A stretch of 64,000 nt of DNA from Lysobacter helvus (GCF_018406645.1 NZ_AP024546.1:682001-746000), one strand, 5' to 3'; positions 8,086-17,067 are shown, numbered from the stretch's first letter. A program made the numbers and translations. The notes: generated by a model not told the origin, from the sequence alone.

Positions 8086-9135
8086 ATGCATCGCGCTTTG
8101 CTGTGTCTTTGTCTTGCAACGGTCACGTTCAACGCATCCGCCGCCGATCCCGCGCGTTTCGGGGCTGCGCAGAAGGCCATCGAGGCCGGCGAATTCAAGG
8201 CGATCACCAGCGTGCTGGTGGCGCAGGACGGCAAGGTCGTCTACGAGCACTACTTCGACAAGGATGGCGCGGAAGGCCGCCGCAACACGCGGTCGGCGAC
8301 GAAGACGGTGGCCGGCATGCTCGCGGGCCTGGCGATCGCCGACGGACGCCTGCCGGGCAAGTCCGCGCGCATCTTCGATGTGCTGCCGCCGGCGCGCCGC
8401 GCACGCATGGCCAATCCGGATCCGCGCAAGGATGCGATCACGGTGGAGGACCTGCTCACGATGTCGTCCATCGTGGAGTGCGACGACGAAACCGAGTTCT
8501 CGCGCGGCAACGAAGAGCGCATGTATCTCATCGAGGACTGGGTGCAGTTCTACGCGGACCTGCCGGTGCAGGGCTTCCCCGCGTGGATGCCGAAGCCCGC
8601 CGATTCGCCGCACGGCCGCAGCTTCCGCTATTGCACCGCGGGCGTGACCACGCTGGGCGAAGTGGTGCAGACCGCCGTGGGCGAACCGCTGCAGGCGTAC
8701 GCGCAGCGCAGGTTGTTCGATCCGTTGGGCATCGAAAAGCCGGAGTGGCAGTTCTCGCCGCTGGGCCTGGCACAGGCGGGCGGCGGCCTGGGATTGCGCA
8801 CGCGCGATCTGTGGAAGCTCGGCCAGTTGTATCTCGACGGCGGCCGCGCCAACGGCAAGCAGGTGATGCCCGAAGCGTGGGTGCGCGCGTCGTTGTCGCC
8901 GCAGGCGACCAAGGGCGAGGAAGCGGACTACGGATACCTGTGGTGGCTGATGAAGGTGCCCGTTGGCGACAAGGTGATGACGCTGCCGGCGATGGCGGGT
9001 ACGGGCGGCAACACGGTGTTCCTGTTGCCGGAGCAGCATGCCGTCGTCGTGATCACCACCACCAACTACAACGAACGCCAGCCGCACCTGCTCACGTTCA
9101 AGCTGCTCACGCGCGATCTCATCCCCGCGCTGTAA
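8086..9135 (+). CDS. exported serine hydrolase (beta-lactamase/class C-like fold)
   Basis: 349 aa, signal peptide at 1-19. It belongs to the beta-lactamase-related serine hydrolases: the catalytic SxxK is SATK at residues 70-73. The second motif, usually YxN, reads YCT in the segment FRYCTAGV, and the third (KTG/HxG-like) is probably AGTGGN near the C-terminus. Family members are esterases, D-aminopeptidases or peptidases of the periplasm; the substrate is unknown. A strong ribosome site, AAGGAGG, lies 7 nt before the ATG. The stop is immediately followed by the stop of the convergent VOC gene. Confidence 0.88.
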   Translation: MHRALLCLCLATVTFNASAADPARFGAAQKAIEAGEFKAITSVLVAQDGKVVYEHYFDKDGAEGRRNTRSATKTVAGMLAGLAIADGRLPGKSARIFDVLPPARRARMANPDPRKDAITVEDLLTMSSIVECDDETEFSRGNEERMYLIEDWVQFYADLPVQGFPAWMPKPADSPHGRSFRYCTAGVTTLGEVVQTAVGEPLQAYAQRRLFDPLGIEKPEWQFSPLGLAQAGGGLGLRTRDLWKLGQLYLDGGRANGKQVMPEAWVRASLSPQATKGEEADYGYLWWLMKVPVGDKVMTLPAMAGTGGNTVFLLPEQHAVVVITTTNYNERQPHLLTFKLLTRDLIPAL

Positions 9136-9516
9136 TCACGCCCAGGTGGTCGCGCCTTCGGGCCACCCGGGGCGTTGCACGCGCACGATGCAGAAGCGCT
9201 GGCCCGTCGGCGCCTGCATCACCACCCAGCGTTCGAGGCGTTGCACGACGGACGCGCCGAGCGCTTCCAGGCGTGCCACTTCCGCGGGGATGTCGTCGGT
9301 TTCGATATCGAGGTGCACGCGGCTTTCGTGCGCCACGCGCTGCAGCTGCACGATCGGTTCTTCGGGCCGCGTGGCGAGCATGACGTAGTTGCCGCGCGTG
9401 CCGGGATGGTCGCGGTCGATCTCGCGGCCGAGGGCGTGGGACCAGAAGCGGGCGGCGGCGTCGATGTCGTCGGTGCGGCAATCGATCAGCAGGGCGCAGA
9501 GGCGGGACCGGTGCAT
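9136..9516 (-). CDS. VOC superfamily (glyoxalase-like) protein
   Basis: 126 aa, the size of a single vicinal-oxygen-chelate domain with two beta-alpha-beta-beta-beta modules. The first module starts LIDCRTDDIDAAARFWSHAL, a pattern of the glyoxalase-like family; the second has HLDIETDDIPAEVARLEALGA and closes with GQRFCIV. The function is unknown; members include dioxygenases, isomerases and antibiotic-binding proteins. ATG 9528, four codons upstream, is an alternative start. Confidence 0.82.
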   Translation of the reverse strand: MHRSRLCALLIDCRTDDIDAAARFWSHALGREIDRDHPGTRGNYVMLATRPEEPIVQLQRVAHESRVHLDIETDDIPAEVARLEALGASVVQRLERWVVMQAPTGQRFCIVRVQRPGWPEGATTWA

Positions 9517-9603
9517 GCGGGGCACCATACCGGCGCGCGACGTCGCCTTCAATCCGCTGCGGTAAGGTAACGCCCAGGTTCGCCACGCAAGGCGGTCGAT
9601 CGC

Positions 9604-10536
9604 ATGCCGGGCACGCTGTACGCCGCGCTGAAGCATTTCGCCATCACCGCCTGCTTGCTGGCGGCCTGCCTGGCGGCGAAGACGGCGCGCGCACAGGACA
9701 TCGAGCCGCGCGCGTATTCCAACGCGCCGGTCGGGGTCAATTTCTTCATCGCCGGCGGCGTCGCGACGCGCGGCGGACTGTCGCTCGATTCCCTGCCCAT
9801 CACCAATGCGGACCTCCGCACGACGTCGACCGTCGTGGCCTATGCGCGGGTGTTCGACCTGCGCGGCCGCTCCGGCAAGTTCGACATGATCGTGCCGTAC
9901 ACGCACCTGCGCGGCACGGCGGACTACCAGGGCCAGTCGGTGGAACGCGACATCAGCGGATTCGGCAAACCGGCGTTCCGGGTTTCGGTGAATTTCTTCG
10001 GTGCGCCTGCGTTGGGCTTGCGCGAGTTCCGCGCGTGGAAACAGGACCTGATCGTCGGCGCGAGCCTGCAGGTGTCGCCGCCCTGGAGCCAGTACGACCC
10101 CGGCCGCATCGTCAACATCGGCAGCAACCGGTGGTCGTTCAAACCCGAGGTCGGAGTGTCGAAGGCGCTCGGATCCTGGACGCTCGAAGCACAGGCGGCG
10201 GCGGTCTTCTTCACCGACAACCGCGACTTCTACCGCGGCAGGACGCGATCGCAGGATCCGCTCTATTCGCTGCAGGGCCACGTGATCTACGGGTTCGCCT
10301 CGGGCGTGTGGACGTCCTTCGATGTCACGTACTTCGCCGGCGGCCGCTCGGAGATCGACGGCGTGGTGGGCAACGACCTGCAGCAGAACTGGCGCGTGGG
10401 CGCCACGCTGGCGATGCCGCTGGGCCGGCTGGACTCGATCAAGTTCTCCGCCAGCAGTGGCGTCTCGGCGCGCACCGGCAACAACTTCGATGCGATCGGC
10501 ATGGCCTGGCAACACCGTTGGGGCGCGGGACTGTGA
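9604..10536 (+). CDS. outer-membrane transporter of the phenol MetA-pathway type
   Basis: 310 aa with a signal peptide cleaved after ARA. The body is a predicted beta-barrel: alternating polar and hydrophobic strands, aromatic girdles, and a C-terminal strand ending WQHRWGAGL. Segments such as GVNFFIAGGVATRGG and the following ADLRTTSTVVAYARVF match the family first described in a phenol meta-cleavage operon. Proteins of this group are thought to bring hydrophobic compounds across the outer membrane. There are no aromatic-degradation genes nearby, so the substrate is open. Confidence 0.82.
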   Translation: MPGTLYAALKHFAITACLLAACLAAKTARAQDIEPRAYSNAPVGVNFFIAGGVATRGGLSLDSLPITNADLRTTSTVVAYARVFDLRGRSGKFDMIVPYTHLRGTADYQGQSVERDISGFGKPAFRVSVNFFGAPALGLREFRAWKQDLIVGASLQVSPPWSQYDPGRIVNIGSNRWSFKPEVGVSKALGSWTLEAQAAAVFFTDNRDFYRGRTRSQDPLYSLQGHVIYGFASGVWTSFDVTYFAGGRSEIDGVVGNDLQQNWRVGATLAMPLGRLDSIKFSASSGVSARTGNNFDAIGMAWQHRWGAGL

Positions 10537-10552
10537 AAGCGGGCCCGTCGCC

Positions 10553-10558
10553 TATCAT
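10553..10558 (+). promoter_or_regulatory. -10-like TATCAT close to the dbpA start
   Basis: TATCAT ends 6 nt before the dbpA ATG with no ribosome-binding site visible between, the spacing expected of a leaderless mRNA. Confidence 0.4.
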
Positions 10559-10564
10559 GGCGCC

Positions 10565-11950
10565 ATGACCGAAGCCCTCGAATTCACCGATCTCCCGCTC
10601 GACCCCGCGTTGCTGCAGGGCCTGGAGGCGCTGGGGCACGTCCGCATGACGCCCATCCAGGCGCGCAGCCTGCCTTCGCTGCTCGCGGGCCTGGACGTCA
10701 TCGCGCAGGCGCCCACCGGCAGCGGCAAGACCGCGGCGTTCGGGCTGGCGTTGCTGTCGCGCATCGACCTGTCGCAGTTCCGCGCGCAGGCGCTGGTGCT
10801 GTGCCCCACGCGCGAACTCGCCGACCAGGTGGCCAAGCAGGTGCGCAAGCTCGGCAGCGGCATGCCGAACCTGAAACTGCTGACGTTGACGGGCGGTGTC
10901 GCACTCGGGCCGCAACTCGCGTCGCTCGATGTGCATGCACCACACGTGGTGGTCGGTACGCCCGGCCGCGTGCAGGAGTTGCTGCGCAAGAAGGCGCTGG
11001 ACCTGCGCGGCATCCAGGTGCTCGTGCTGGACGAAGCCGATCGCCTGCTCGACATGGGCTTCGAAGAGCCGATCCGCGAGATCGTGAAGGCGACGCCGAA
11101 GACGCGCCAGACGCTGTTGCTGTCCGCGACGTTCCCCGACGCCGTGCGCGAAGTGGCGCGCACCACGATGCGCGAACCGGTGGAAGTCACGGTGGAGGGC
11201 GCGGCCGAGGCGGCGCCGATCGAACAGCGCTTCTATGAAGTCGAACCGGCGATGAAACCCGCCGCCCTCGCCGGCCTGCTGCTGGAGCACGGCGCCAACA
11301 ACACCGTCGTGTTCTGCAACATGCGCCGCGATACGGAAGAAGTGGTCGCATCGCTGTCGCACCTCGGCTTCTCCGCGCTCGCGCTGCACGGCGACATGGA
11401 GAAACGCGATCGCGAGGAAGTGCTGGTGTGCTTCGCCAATCGCAGCTGCACGGTGCTGGTGGCCAGCGACGTCGCGGCACGTGGCCTCGACATCGCGGAC
11501 CTCGGCGCGGTCGTCAACTACGACGTGCCGCACGACGCCGACACCTACACGCATCGCATCGGCCGCACCGGCCGCGCCGGGCGCGATGGCCTGGCGCTCA
11601 CGCTGTGCACGCCGCGCGAGCAACCGCGCCTGCGCGTGATCGAAGAAGCCCTGCACATGCGCGTCCAGCCGCAGCGCCCGCCGATGGCCGCGTTGCGCGC
11701 CAACGTCGGGCCGCGTGCGCCGATGGCAACGCTGCGCATCGACGGCGGACGCACCGACAAGCTGCGCCCGGGCGACATCGTCGGCGCGCTCACTGGCGAA
11801 GGCGGGCTCAAGGGCGACGTGATCGGCAAGATCGACGTGTTCGCCACGCGCAGTTACGTCGCGATCCAGCACGCGCACGCGGAGCGCGCGTTGAAGCGGT
11901 TGCAGGACGGGAAGATCAAGGCGAAGAAGTTCCGGGTGCGACGCGTGTGA
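10565..11950 (+). CDS. dbpA: ATP-dependent RNA helicase DbpA
   Basis: 461 aa, the usual length of DbpA. All DEAD-box motifs are present: Q motif with MTPIQARSLP, Walker A APTGSGKT, PTRELA, GTPGR, DEAD, SAT, then in the second RecA domain ASDVAARGLDI and HRIGRTGR. The C-terminal 75 residues (from about 385) form the DbpA RNA-binding domain that recognises hairpin 92 of 23S rRNA; the segment KLRPGDIVGALTGEGGLKG is characteristic. It acts in 50S ribosomal subunit assembly. A GNAT gene overlaps its stop. Confidence 0.95.
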   Translation: MTEALEFTDLPLDPALLQGLEALGHVRMTPIQARSLPSLLAGLDVIAQAPTGSGKTAAFGLALLSRIDLSQFRAQALVLCPTRELADQVAKQVRKLGSGMPNLKLLTLTGGVALGPQLASLDVHAPHVVVGTPGRVQELLRKKALDLRGIQVLVLDEADRLLDMGFEEPIREIVKATPKTRQTLLLSATFPDAVREVARTTMREPVEVTVEGAAEAAPIEQRFYEVEPAMKPAALAGLLLEHGANNTVVFCNMRRDTEEVVASLSHLGFSALALHGDMEKRDREEVLVCFANRSCTVLVASDVAARGLDIADLGAVVNYDVPHDADTYTHRIGRTGRAGRDGLALTLCTPREQPRLRVIEEALHMRVQPQRPPMAALRANVGPRAPMATLRIDGGRTDKLRPGDIVGALTGEGGLKGDVIGKIDVFATRSYVAIQHAHAERALKRLQDGKIKAKKFRVRRV

Positions 11951-12468
11951 GAGGTGTGGCGCTGGTCCCGGTCCAAGCAGATCAAGCGCCCGCGCTGTCG
12001 GCGCTGTGCTACGAGATCTATCCGCAGACGTTCACGTACCTGTGGGACGACGCCGGCGCCTGGTACATGGACGCGATGTACAGCGTCGCGAAGATGCAGG
12101 AAGAGTTGCGCGATCCGAACGCGCGCTTCGATTTCCTCGCGCTCGACGGCCGCCGCGTCGGGTATCTGAAACTGAAACTCGACAGCGACCTGGCCGGCGA
12201 ACCCGGCGGACTGGAAGTCGAACGCATCTACCTGTCGCAGGACTGCGCGGGCCAGGGCCTCGGCGGATTCATGTTGGCCGCGGCGATCGACGTCGCGCAG
12301 CAACGCCACAAGCGCTACGCCTGGCTGCACGTGATGGACAGCAGCCTCGACGCGATCCGCTTCTACGAGAAGCATGGGTTTTCCATCGTCGGCGAAACGA
12401 TGCTGCCCTTCTCGCACATGCTGCCGCACTACCGGCGGATGTGGCGGATGCGGAAGCCATTGGCCTAA
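11947..12468 (+). CDS. GNAT family N-acetyltransferase
   Basis: 173 aa from a GTG start whose codon overlaps the dbpA stop (GTGA), so it is translationally coupled to dbpA. The GNAT fold is visible: motif A LEVERIYLSQDCAGQGLGG with the acetyl-CoA-binding Q-x-x-G-x-G/A-like loop, and motif B SLDAIRFYEKHGFSIVGE. The substrate may be a small amine, polyamine or protein N-terminus; it cannot be told from sequence. GTG 11956 is an alternative start. Confidence 0.85.
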   Translation: MRGVALVPVQADQAPALSALCYEIYPQTFTYLWDDAGAWYMDAMYSVAKMQEELRDPNARFDFLALDGRRVGYLKLKLDSDLAGEPGGLEVERIYLSQDCAGQGLGGFMLAAAIDVAQQRHKRYAWLHVMDSSLDAIRFYEKHGFSIVGETMLPFSHMLPHYRRMWRMRKPLA

Positions 12469-12535
12469 AGATTCCGACAGCGGGGCCGCGGCGGCGCGGC
12501 TATCGTGGCTGCCTGATCACACAGGACGCACGCCC

Positions 12536-13306
12536 ATGCAAGCCGACCTCGCCCTACGCCTTCAGACCCTCCACGCACAGGCCGCCCCGCTCGTCGTCTA
12601 CAACGCGTGGGATGCCGGCAGCGCGGGCGCGATCCGCGAGGCCGGGTCGCCGCTCGTCGCAACGAGCAGCTGGGCGATCGCTGCGGCGCAGGGCTACGAG
12701 GATGGGGAAGCGTTGCCGCTCGACGTGCTCGCGCAAATCGTGCCGCGGATCGTCGCGAAGGTGCCCGATGTGCCGGTCACGGTGGACTTCGAAGGCGGCT
12801 ACGCCGAGGACGGCGCGACCGTCGCGAACAACGTCGCGCGGCTGCTGGACCTGGGCGTCGTCGGCATCAACTTCGAAGACCGCGTCGTCAAGGGCAAGGG
12901 CCTGTATTCCATCGAGGCGCAGAGCGCGCGCATCGCGGCGATCCGCGCGATGGCCGAAGTGCGCGGGATCCCGATGTTCATCAATGCGCGCAGCGATGTG
13001 TACTTCGACGATGGCTTCGCGCCGGAGCAACGACTCGAGGCGGCGAAGGCGCGTGCGGCCGCTTACGCATCCGCGGGGGCGTCCGGCTTCTTCGCGCCGG
13101 GGCTCGCCAACATCGACGAGATCCGCGCGCTCTGCGCATCGACGCCATTGCCGGTGAACGTGATGATGTGGCCGGGATTGCCCGACCTCGCCGCGCTCAC
13201 GCAGGCCGGCGTCAAGCGCATCAGCCATGGCCCCGGCCCGTATCGCGCGGCGATGCAGGGCGTGCAGGCCGCGGCATCGGCCCTGTTCGGCACTGGACGG
13301 CGCTGA
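12536..13306 (+). CDS. isocitrate lyase/PEP mutase family protein
   Basis: 256 aa. It shows the family's TIM-barrel landmarks: VVYNAWDAGSA at the N-terminus, the SSWAIAAAQGYEDGE loop, the metal-binding VTVDFEGGYAE, then GINFEDRV and INARSDVYF. It lacks the KKCGH catalytic loop of true isocitrate lyase, so it belongs to the oxaloacetate hydrolase/carboxyphosphonoenolpyruvate mutase-like branch, which cleaves or forms C-C or C-P bonds on small keto acids. The true substrate is unknown. It has a separate start 67 nt after the GNAT gene and a TATCGT -10-like element about 35 nt upstream. Confidence 0.88.
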   Translation: MQADLALRLQTLHAQAAPLVVYNAWDAGSAGAIREAGSPLVATSSWAIAAAQGYEDGEALPLDVLAQIVPRIVAKVPDVPVTVDFEGGYAEDGATVANNVARLLDLGVVGINFEDRVVKGKGLYSIEAQSARIAAIRAMAEVRGIPMFINARSDVYFDDGFAPEQRLEAAKARAAAYASAGASGFFAPGLANIDEIRALCASTPLPVNVMMWPGLPDLAALTQAGVKRISHGPGPYRAAMQGVQAAASALFGTGRR

Positions 13307-13318
13307 CGCACAGACGCG

Positions 13319-14110
13319 TCACTTCCCGCTGACTTGCTCCGGCACCAGCATCGTCGGCGCCAATCCGAACACGCGACGACACGTGCGCGTCAGGTGCGCT
13401 GCATCGGCGAAGCCGGCTTCGTGCGCGGCGTCGGTCCACGATCGGCCCTGGAACGCGGACTCCACCGCGTGCTCCATCCGCGCCCACAACAACCACGCGC
13501 GCAGCGATGTGCCGGTTTGCGATGCGAACAGATGGCGGAAGCGGCTGGGCGACAGATGCACGGCGGCGGCGACGTCATCGAGGCGGATCGGCGTCGCAAG
13601 CCGTGCCTGCAGCCATTCGATCGCCGACGTGATGCGCGGATCGTCGACCGGCGCCGCGGGCGGATTGCCGGCCACGCTGCACACCGCGCCCTGCGCGGCC
13701 TGCAGCAACAATGCGTCGGGCGCCGCGGCTTCGTAATGCGCCTGCACGAATTGCACGGCGTCGCGCACTTCGTCGTCCGGCAACAGGCACAGATCGAAAC
13801 CGGCGAAGCGCGTGCGCAAGGCCGCACCGCGCTTTGAATTCGGCTCGACGAACAAGGTTGCGATCGTCGCACCGGCGCCATCGAAGCGATGCCGTCGATC
13901 CGGCATCACCACGACGCCCCGCGTTGCGCGCGGTTCGGGCCACCCGGCACCCTGGATGCGGAAGTCGCCCGCCATCGCCAGCGACACCTGGATCGCGTGG
14001 TGCGCGTGGTCCTGCACCTGCGCGACATGCCGCCCGATCCACAGGCTCCCGCCCGGCCAGCCGATGACGCGGCCGATGCCCGTGACGGGACGCTTGCGGG
14101 ACTCATCCAT
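13319..14110 (-). CDS. AraC family transcriptional regulator
   Basis: 263 aa. The N-terminal 130 residues are a small cupin-like domain (HVAQVQDHAHHAIQVSLAM). The C-terminal AraC DNA-binding domain has its two helix-turn-helices at IRLDDVAAAVHLSPSRFRHL and AAHEAGFADAAHLTRTCRR. It is divergent from the metallothionein-like gene with only 101 nt between the start codons, so it is a good candidate regulator of that gene. An alternative start lies 16 codons upstream. Confidence 0.88.
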   Translation of the reverse strand: MDESRKRPVTGIGRVIGWPGGSLWIGRHVAQVQDHAHHAIQVSLAMAGDFRIQGAGWPEPRATRGVVVMPDRRHRFDGAGATIATLFVEPNSKRGAALRTRFAGFDLCLLPDDEVRDAVQFVQAHYEAAAPDALLLQAAQGAVCSVAGNPPAAPVDDPRITSAIEWLQARLATPIRLDDVAAAVHLSPSRFRHLFASQTGTSLRAWLLWARMEHAVESAFQGRSWTDAAHEAGFADAAHLTRTCRRVFGLAPTMLVPEQVSGK

Positions 14111-14211
14111 ACGCGCGATGCGGTCAGCCGGTTTGTTCAAGATTACGACGGGGCCCATCGCCAGACTGCACCAAGGCCAAACGGGCCTGCCAGTCCTAAC
14201 GAGGATCTCCC

Positions 14212-14364
14212 ATGAACACCGACGCCAAGTCCTGCCCCTGCACCCCCGCCTGCATCGGCGCCGCCTGCACGTGTGGTTGCCAGGCCGCCCCGAAGATTGC
14301 GTCCGCCTGCACCTGCGGTTGCCAGCAAGGCAAGCCGTGCCAGTGCGGCACGCAACGCGACTGA
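14212..14364 (+). CDS. metallothionein-like Cys-rich protein
   Basis: 50 aa with 11 cysteines (8, 10, 14, 19, 21, 23, 33, 35, 37, 43, 45), arranged as CxC and CTCGC clusters, two of them near-repeats (CTCGCQ at 19-24 and 33-38). No aromatic residues except none needed for a fold, which is typical of metallothioneins. It should bind Zn, Cu or Cd in thiolate clusters in the cytoplasm. A ribosome site GAGGA lies 8 nt before the ATG. It is followed 6 nt later by a small membrane protein, and an AraC regulator is divergent. Confidence 0.78.
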   Translation: MNTDAKSCPCTPACIGAACTCGCQAAPKIASACTCGCQQGKPCQCGTQRD

Positions 14365-14370
14365 TCCGCC

Positions 14371-14898
14371 GTGGCCGCCCTGTACTTCGGCACGTTGCTG
14401 CTGGCCGCGATGATGGCCCCGGGCAACGCGCACGCGGGAACATTACTGGGCGGCATTGCAGGGTTGCTCGCGGCCATCGGCATGCATCGCGGGTTGCGAT
14501 CGGTCGGCACCGGCCACGTACTCGCGCTGCTGCTGGCCGTGGTGGTCGCGGCCAACGGCGTGGCGTTCCTGTTCGGCGGCTGGTTCCCGCTGCCGGACGC
14601 ACAGGCGGCATGCAACCTGGGACGGCTCGTGTTGCTGGGCGCGCCGTTGGCCGCCATCGCGTTGTGCAACGCACCGCGCGACCAGCGGTGGGTCGCGCTG
14701 ATCCTCGCGTTGAATGCCATCGCCGGCTTCGCGTTGCTCGCGGTGATGTTCGGCGCGGGCGACCTGGCGACGCGCGGGAATGTCGGGTGGTGGCAGCGCG
14801 GGTTCGCGCTGGCCGCGTATCCGTGGATGGCGGTAGTGGGGTGGGCGTTGCTGCGGTGGCGGGGCGTCGTCAGGACGCCAGCGGCAACCGCACCGTGA
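14371..14898 (+). CDS. small multi-pass membrane protein of unknown function
   Basis: 175 aa from a GTG start 6 nt after the metallothionein-like gene, so probably co-transcribed. Five hydrophobic segments span most of the length, with one cysteine pair in short loops. I do not recognise the family. The last 29 bases overlap the 3' end of the convergent histidine kinase gene. Its position suggests a link to metal handling, which is inference. Confidence 0.68.
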   Translation: MAALYFGTLLLAAMMAPGNAHAGTLLGGIAGLLAAIGMHRGLRSVGTGHVLALLLAVVVAANGVAFLFGGWFPLPDAQAACNLGRLVLLGAPLAAIALCNAPRDQRWVALILALNAIAGFALLAVMFGAGDLATRGNVGWWQRGFALAAYPWMAVVGWALLRWRGVVRTPAATAP

Positions 14899-16471
14899 AG
14901 CGACTGCCGCGCCCCAACCCTTCGCTCGCCACTTCGACTTCCCCGCCATGCGCCTCGACGAGGCGCTTGACGAGCGTCAGGCCGATGCCGAGGCCGCCGT
15001 GCTCGCGATCCGTGGCGCGGTGCGCCTGCACGAAGGGCTCGAAGAGTTCGGGCAGCAATTCCGGTGCGATGCCCTCGCCGTTGTCTTCGATGTCGATGCG
15101 CGCGCGGGCGTTGTCGCGTGACACGGTGATCCGGATGCTGCCGCCGACGGGCGTGTAACGGATGGCGTTGGACAGCAGGTTGGTCACGACCTGCGTCAGG
15201 CGCACGCCATCGCCATCCACCACCACGTCGCGATCGGCCAGGTGCGTGACCACGGCGTGGTCGCGCGCCGCGGCACTCGGGCGCAGTTGTTCGACCGCCC
15301 CCTCCACGATGGCGTTGAGGTCCACCGGCCTGCGGTCGAGCGCGATCAGGTTGTTGGTGATCCGCGCCATGTCCACCAGGTCTTCGACCAGCGCCGTCAT
15401 GTGCCGTGTCTGCCGCGCGATGACGTCGATGCATTGCGTGGCGCGCGGATCGCGCACGAGATGGCGCAGCAGTTCCGTCGCGGTGTGGATGGGCGCCAGC
15501 GGATTGCGCAGTTCGTGGCCCAGCACGGCGAGGAAGCGGTCCTTGTTGGCGTTGGCATCGCGCAGCGCCTGTTCGCTCCGGCGCAGCTCCGTCTCGGCAC
15601 GCACGCGCGCGGTGACGTCCGAGCCCTGGATGAAGATCCCGTCCATCGACCCGTTGCCATCGAGGATGGGCTGGTAGACGAAATCGAGGATGCGTTCCTC
15701 GGTCGTCGCATCGGGCCTGGCCAGGCGCACGGGCAGCGAACGGCCGACGAAGGGTTCGCGATAGCGGAAGACGTGGTCGAGCAAGGTGACGTAGCCCTGG
15801 TCGATGACTTCGGGCAACGCCTCGGCGACCGGCCGGCCGATCAGCGCATCGCGCGATTGTCCGACCAGGCGTTCGTACGCATCGTTGACGATCGTGATCA
15901 CGTGCGTCGGCCCGTACGTCACGCACGCAAAGCCCGGCGCCTGCTGCAGCAGCTCCTGCATGCGCCGCATCTGCGCGCGCTGGCGCGTCTCGGCTTCGAT
16001 CGCGTCGGTGCGCTCGTTGAGGACGCACATCAGGCCGGCGATGCGGCCTTCGTCGTCCTCGACCGGCGTGTACGAGAAGCTGAAATACGTCTGCTCATCG
16101 TGGCCATGACGCTGCAGCACGAACGGACGATCCTCGAAGAAGTGCGATGCCCCCTCGTCGATGGACGAAGACACCAGCGGTTCGATCTCGTGCCAGACCT
16201 CGGGCCAGACCTCCGACATCGGCTGGCCGAAGCCCTGCGGATGCTTGATGCCCATGACGGGCAGGAAGGCCGCGTTGTAGAAGAACCGGCGATCCGGCCC
16301 CCACACCAGGTACTGCGGGCGGTGGCTGCGCAGGATCAGCGCGAGCAAGGACTTGAGCGTGGCCGGCCACTGCGACCGGGCGCCGAGCGGCGTGCTGCGC
16401 CAATCGACCGCTTCCAGCAACGCAATCGGGTCGAACGCTGTCGTCGGGCCATTCACGTTTGGATCCCGCAC
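14870..16471 (-). CDS. PAS-domain sensor histidine kinase
   Basis: 533 aa. Two PAS-type sensor regions occupy about 45-160 and 170-295. The transmitter follows: H-box with the phospho-acceptor H319 in LGHELRNPLAP, N-box with N435 in NLLSNAIRYTP, G1 DNGEG at 463-467, and G2 near HGGLGIGLTLVK. There are no membrane segments, so it is a soluble kinase. No response regulator gene is adjacent, so it is an orphan here. The start is uncertain: GTG 16471 gives the listed length, GTG 16456 is an alternative. Confidence 0.88.
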   Translation of the reverse strand: MRDPNVNGPTTAFDPIALLEAVDWRSTPLGARSQWPATLKSLLALILRSHRPQYLVWGPDRRFFYNAAFLPVMGIKHPQGFGQPMSEVWPEVWHEIEPLVSSSIDEGASHFFEDRPFVLQRHGHDEQTYFSFSYTPVEDDEGRIAGLMCVLNERTDAIEAETRQRAQMRRMQELLQQAPGFACVTYGPTHVITIVNDAYERLVGQSRDALIGRPVAEALPEVIDQGYVTLLDHVFRYREPFVGRSLPVRLARPDATTEERILDFVYQPILDGNGSMDGIFIQGSDVTARVRAETELRRSEQALRDANANKDRFLAVLGHELRNPLAPIHTATELLRHLVRDPRATQCIDVIARQTRHMTALVEDLVDMARITNNLIALDRRPVDLNAIVEGAVEQLRPSAAARDHAVVTHLADRDVVVDGDGVRLTQVVTNLLSNAIRYTPVGGSIRITVSRDNARARIDIEDNGEGIAPELLPELFEPFVQAHRATDREHGGLGIGLTLVKRLVEAHGGEVEVASEGLGRGSRFTVRLPLAS

Positions 16472-16480
16472 TCCACCCCT

Positions 16481-16504
16481 GGGCCGCGCATGCTCTCACG
16501 GCCC
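16481..16504 (-). terminator. GGGCCG stem-loop after the cytochrome P460-family gene
   Basis: GGGCCG (16481-16486) and CGGCCC (16499-16504) can pair around a 12-nt loop just past the stop of the cytochrome gene. There is no T run, so it is at most a weak or Rho-assisted terminator. Confidence 0.35.
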
Positions 16505-16518
16505 GCGCCGTGCCTGCA

Positions 16519-17067
16519 TCAACGCTTCTGGTACGGGTGGAAGATGTAGTTCTTGTCCTTCACCTTGAGGTGGCAGGCCTGCCCGCAGTCGGCCTTGCTG
16601 GTGGCGTCGGGCGTGTACGTGTCGGTCTTCGCGTCGTAGTTGAAGACCGCGTAGCCCCAGCCACCGGTCTTCGGGAAGCGCTTGCTGTCCTTCTCCATCA
16701 GGAAGGCCTGCTTGAACTGGTCGGGCACGTCGACGACGAACTGCGCGTCGGTGCTCTTCTTCGGCGACCACTGCAGCTTGGCGATCTTGGACCCTTCCGG
16801 GAACGGCTTGCCGTTGCCGGGGATGCCGGACTTGTAGGCCTTGATCATCGTCGGGTTGGCGACGATCACCTTGAGTACCTCGTCGGTGCGCGCCGACGAC
16901 ACGAGCGACCAGTCTTCGTAGCCCTTGAAGTCGGCGAATGCGATATCGCTCGGCGACTTGAGCGAGTACTTGTCCGGGCCCTGTGCGGACAGCGCGTTGA
17001 ACGCGACGCCGAGTCCCAGGCCGAGGGCGCCGAGGACGGCGGTCTGCATCGCGATCGAAACCTTCAT
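16519..17067 (-). CDS. cytochrome P460 family protein
   Basis: 182 aa. An N-terminal signal sequence or anchor (about 5-28) exports it. The sequence fits the cytochrome P460/c'-beta family: YEDWSLVSSARTDEVLKVIV, the glycine-rich FPKTGGWGYAVF, and a C-terminal heme-binding site at 161-166. That site reads CGQACH, so there are three residues between the cysteines instead of the usual two. The family binds heme c and reacts with hydroxylamine or NO; whether this member is catalytic is unknown. It is 13 nt downstream of ohr on the same strand. Confidence 0.82.
   Translation of the reverse strand: MKVSIAMQTAVLGALGLGLGVAFNALSAQGPDKYSLKSPSDIAFADFKGYEDWSLVSSARTDEVLKVIVANPTMIKAYKSGIPGNGKPFPEGSKIAKLQWSPKKSTDAQFVVDVPDQFKQAFLMEKDSKRFPKTGGWGYAVFNYDAKTDTYTPDATSKADCGQACHLKVKDKNYIFHPYQKR

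Noticed and set aside
6811-9087. 758-codon open frame on the - strand
   Set aside because: Antisense to an AraC regulator and a serine hydrolase that have clear motifs.
9517-10515. Long N-terminal extension of the VOC protein on the - strand
   Set aside because: Antisense to the phenol-MetA-type outer-membrane gene; the VOC domain starts at 9516.
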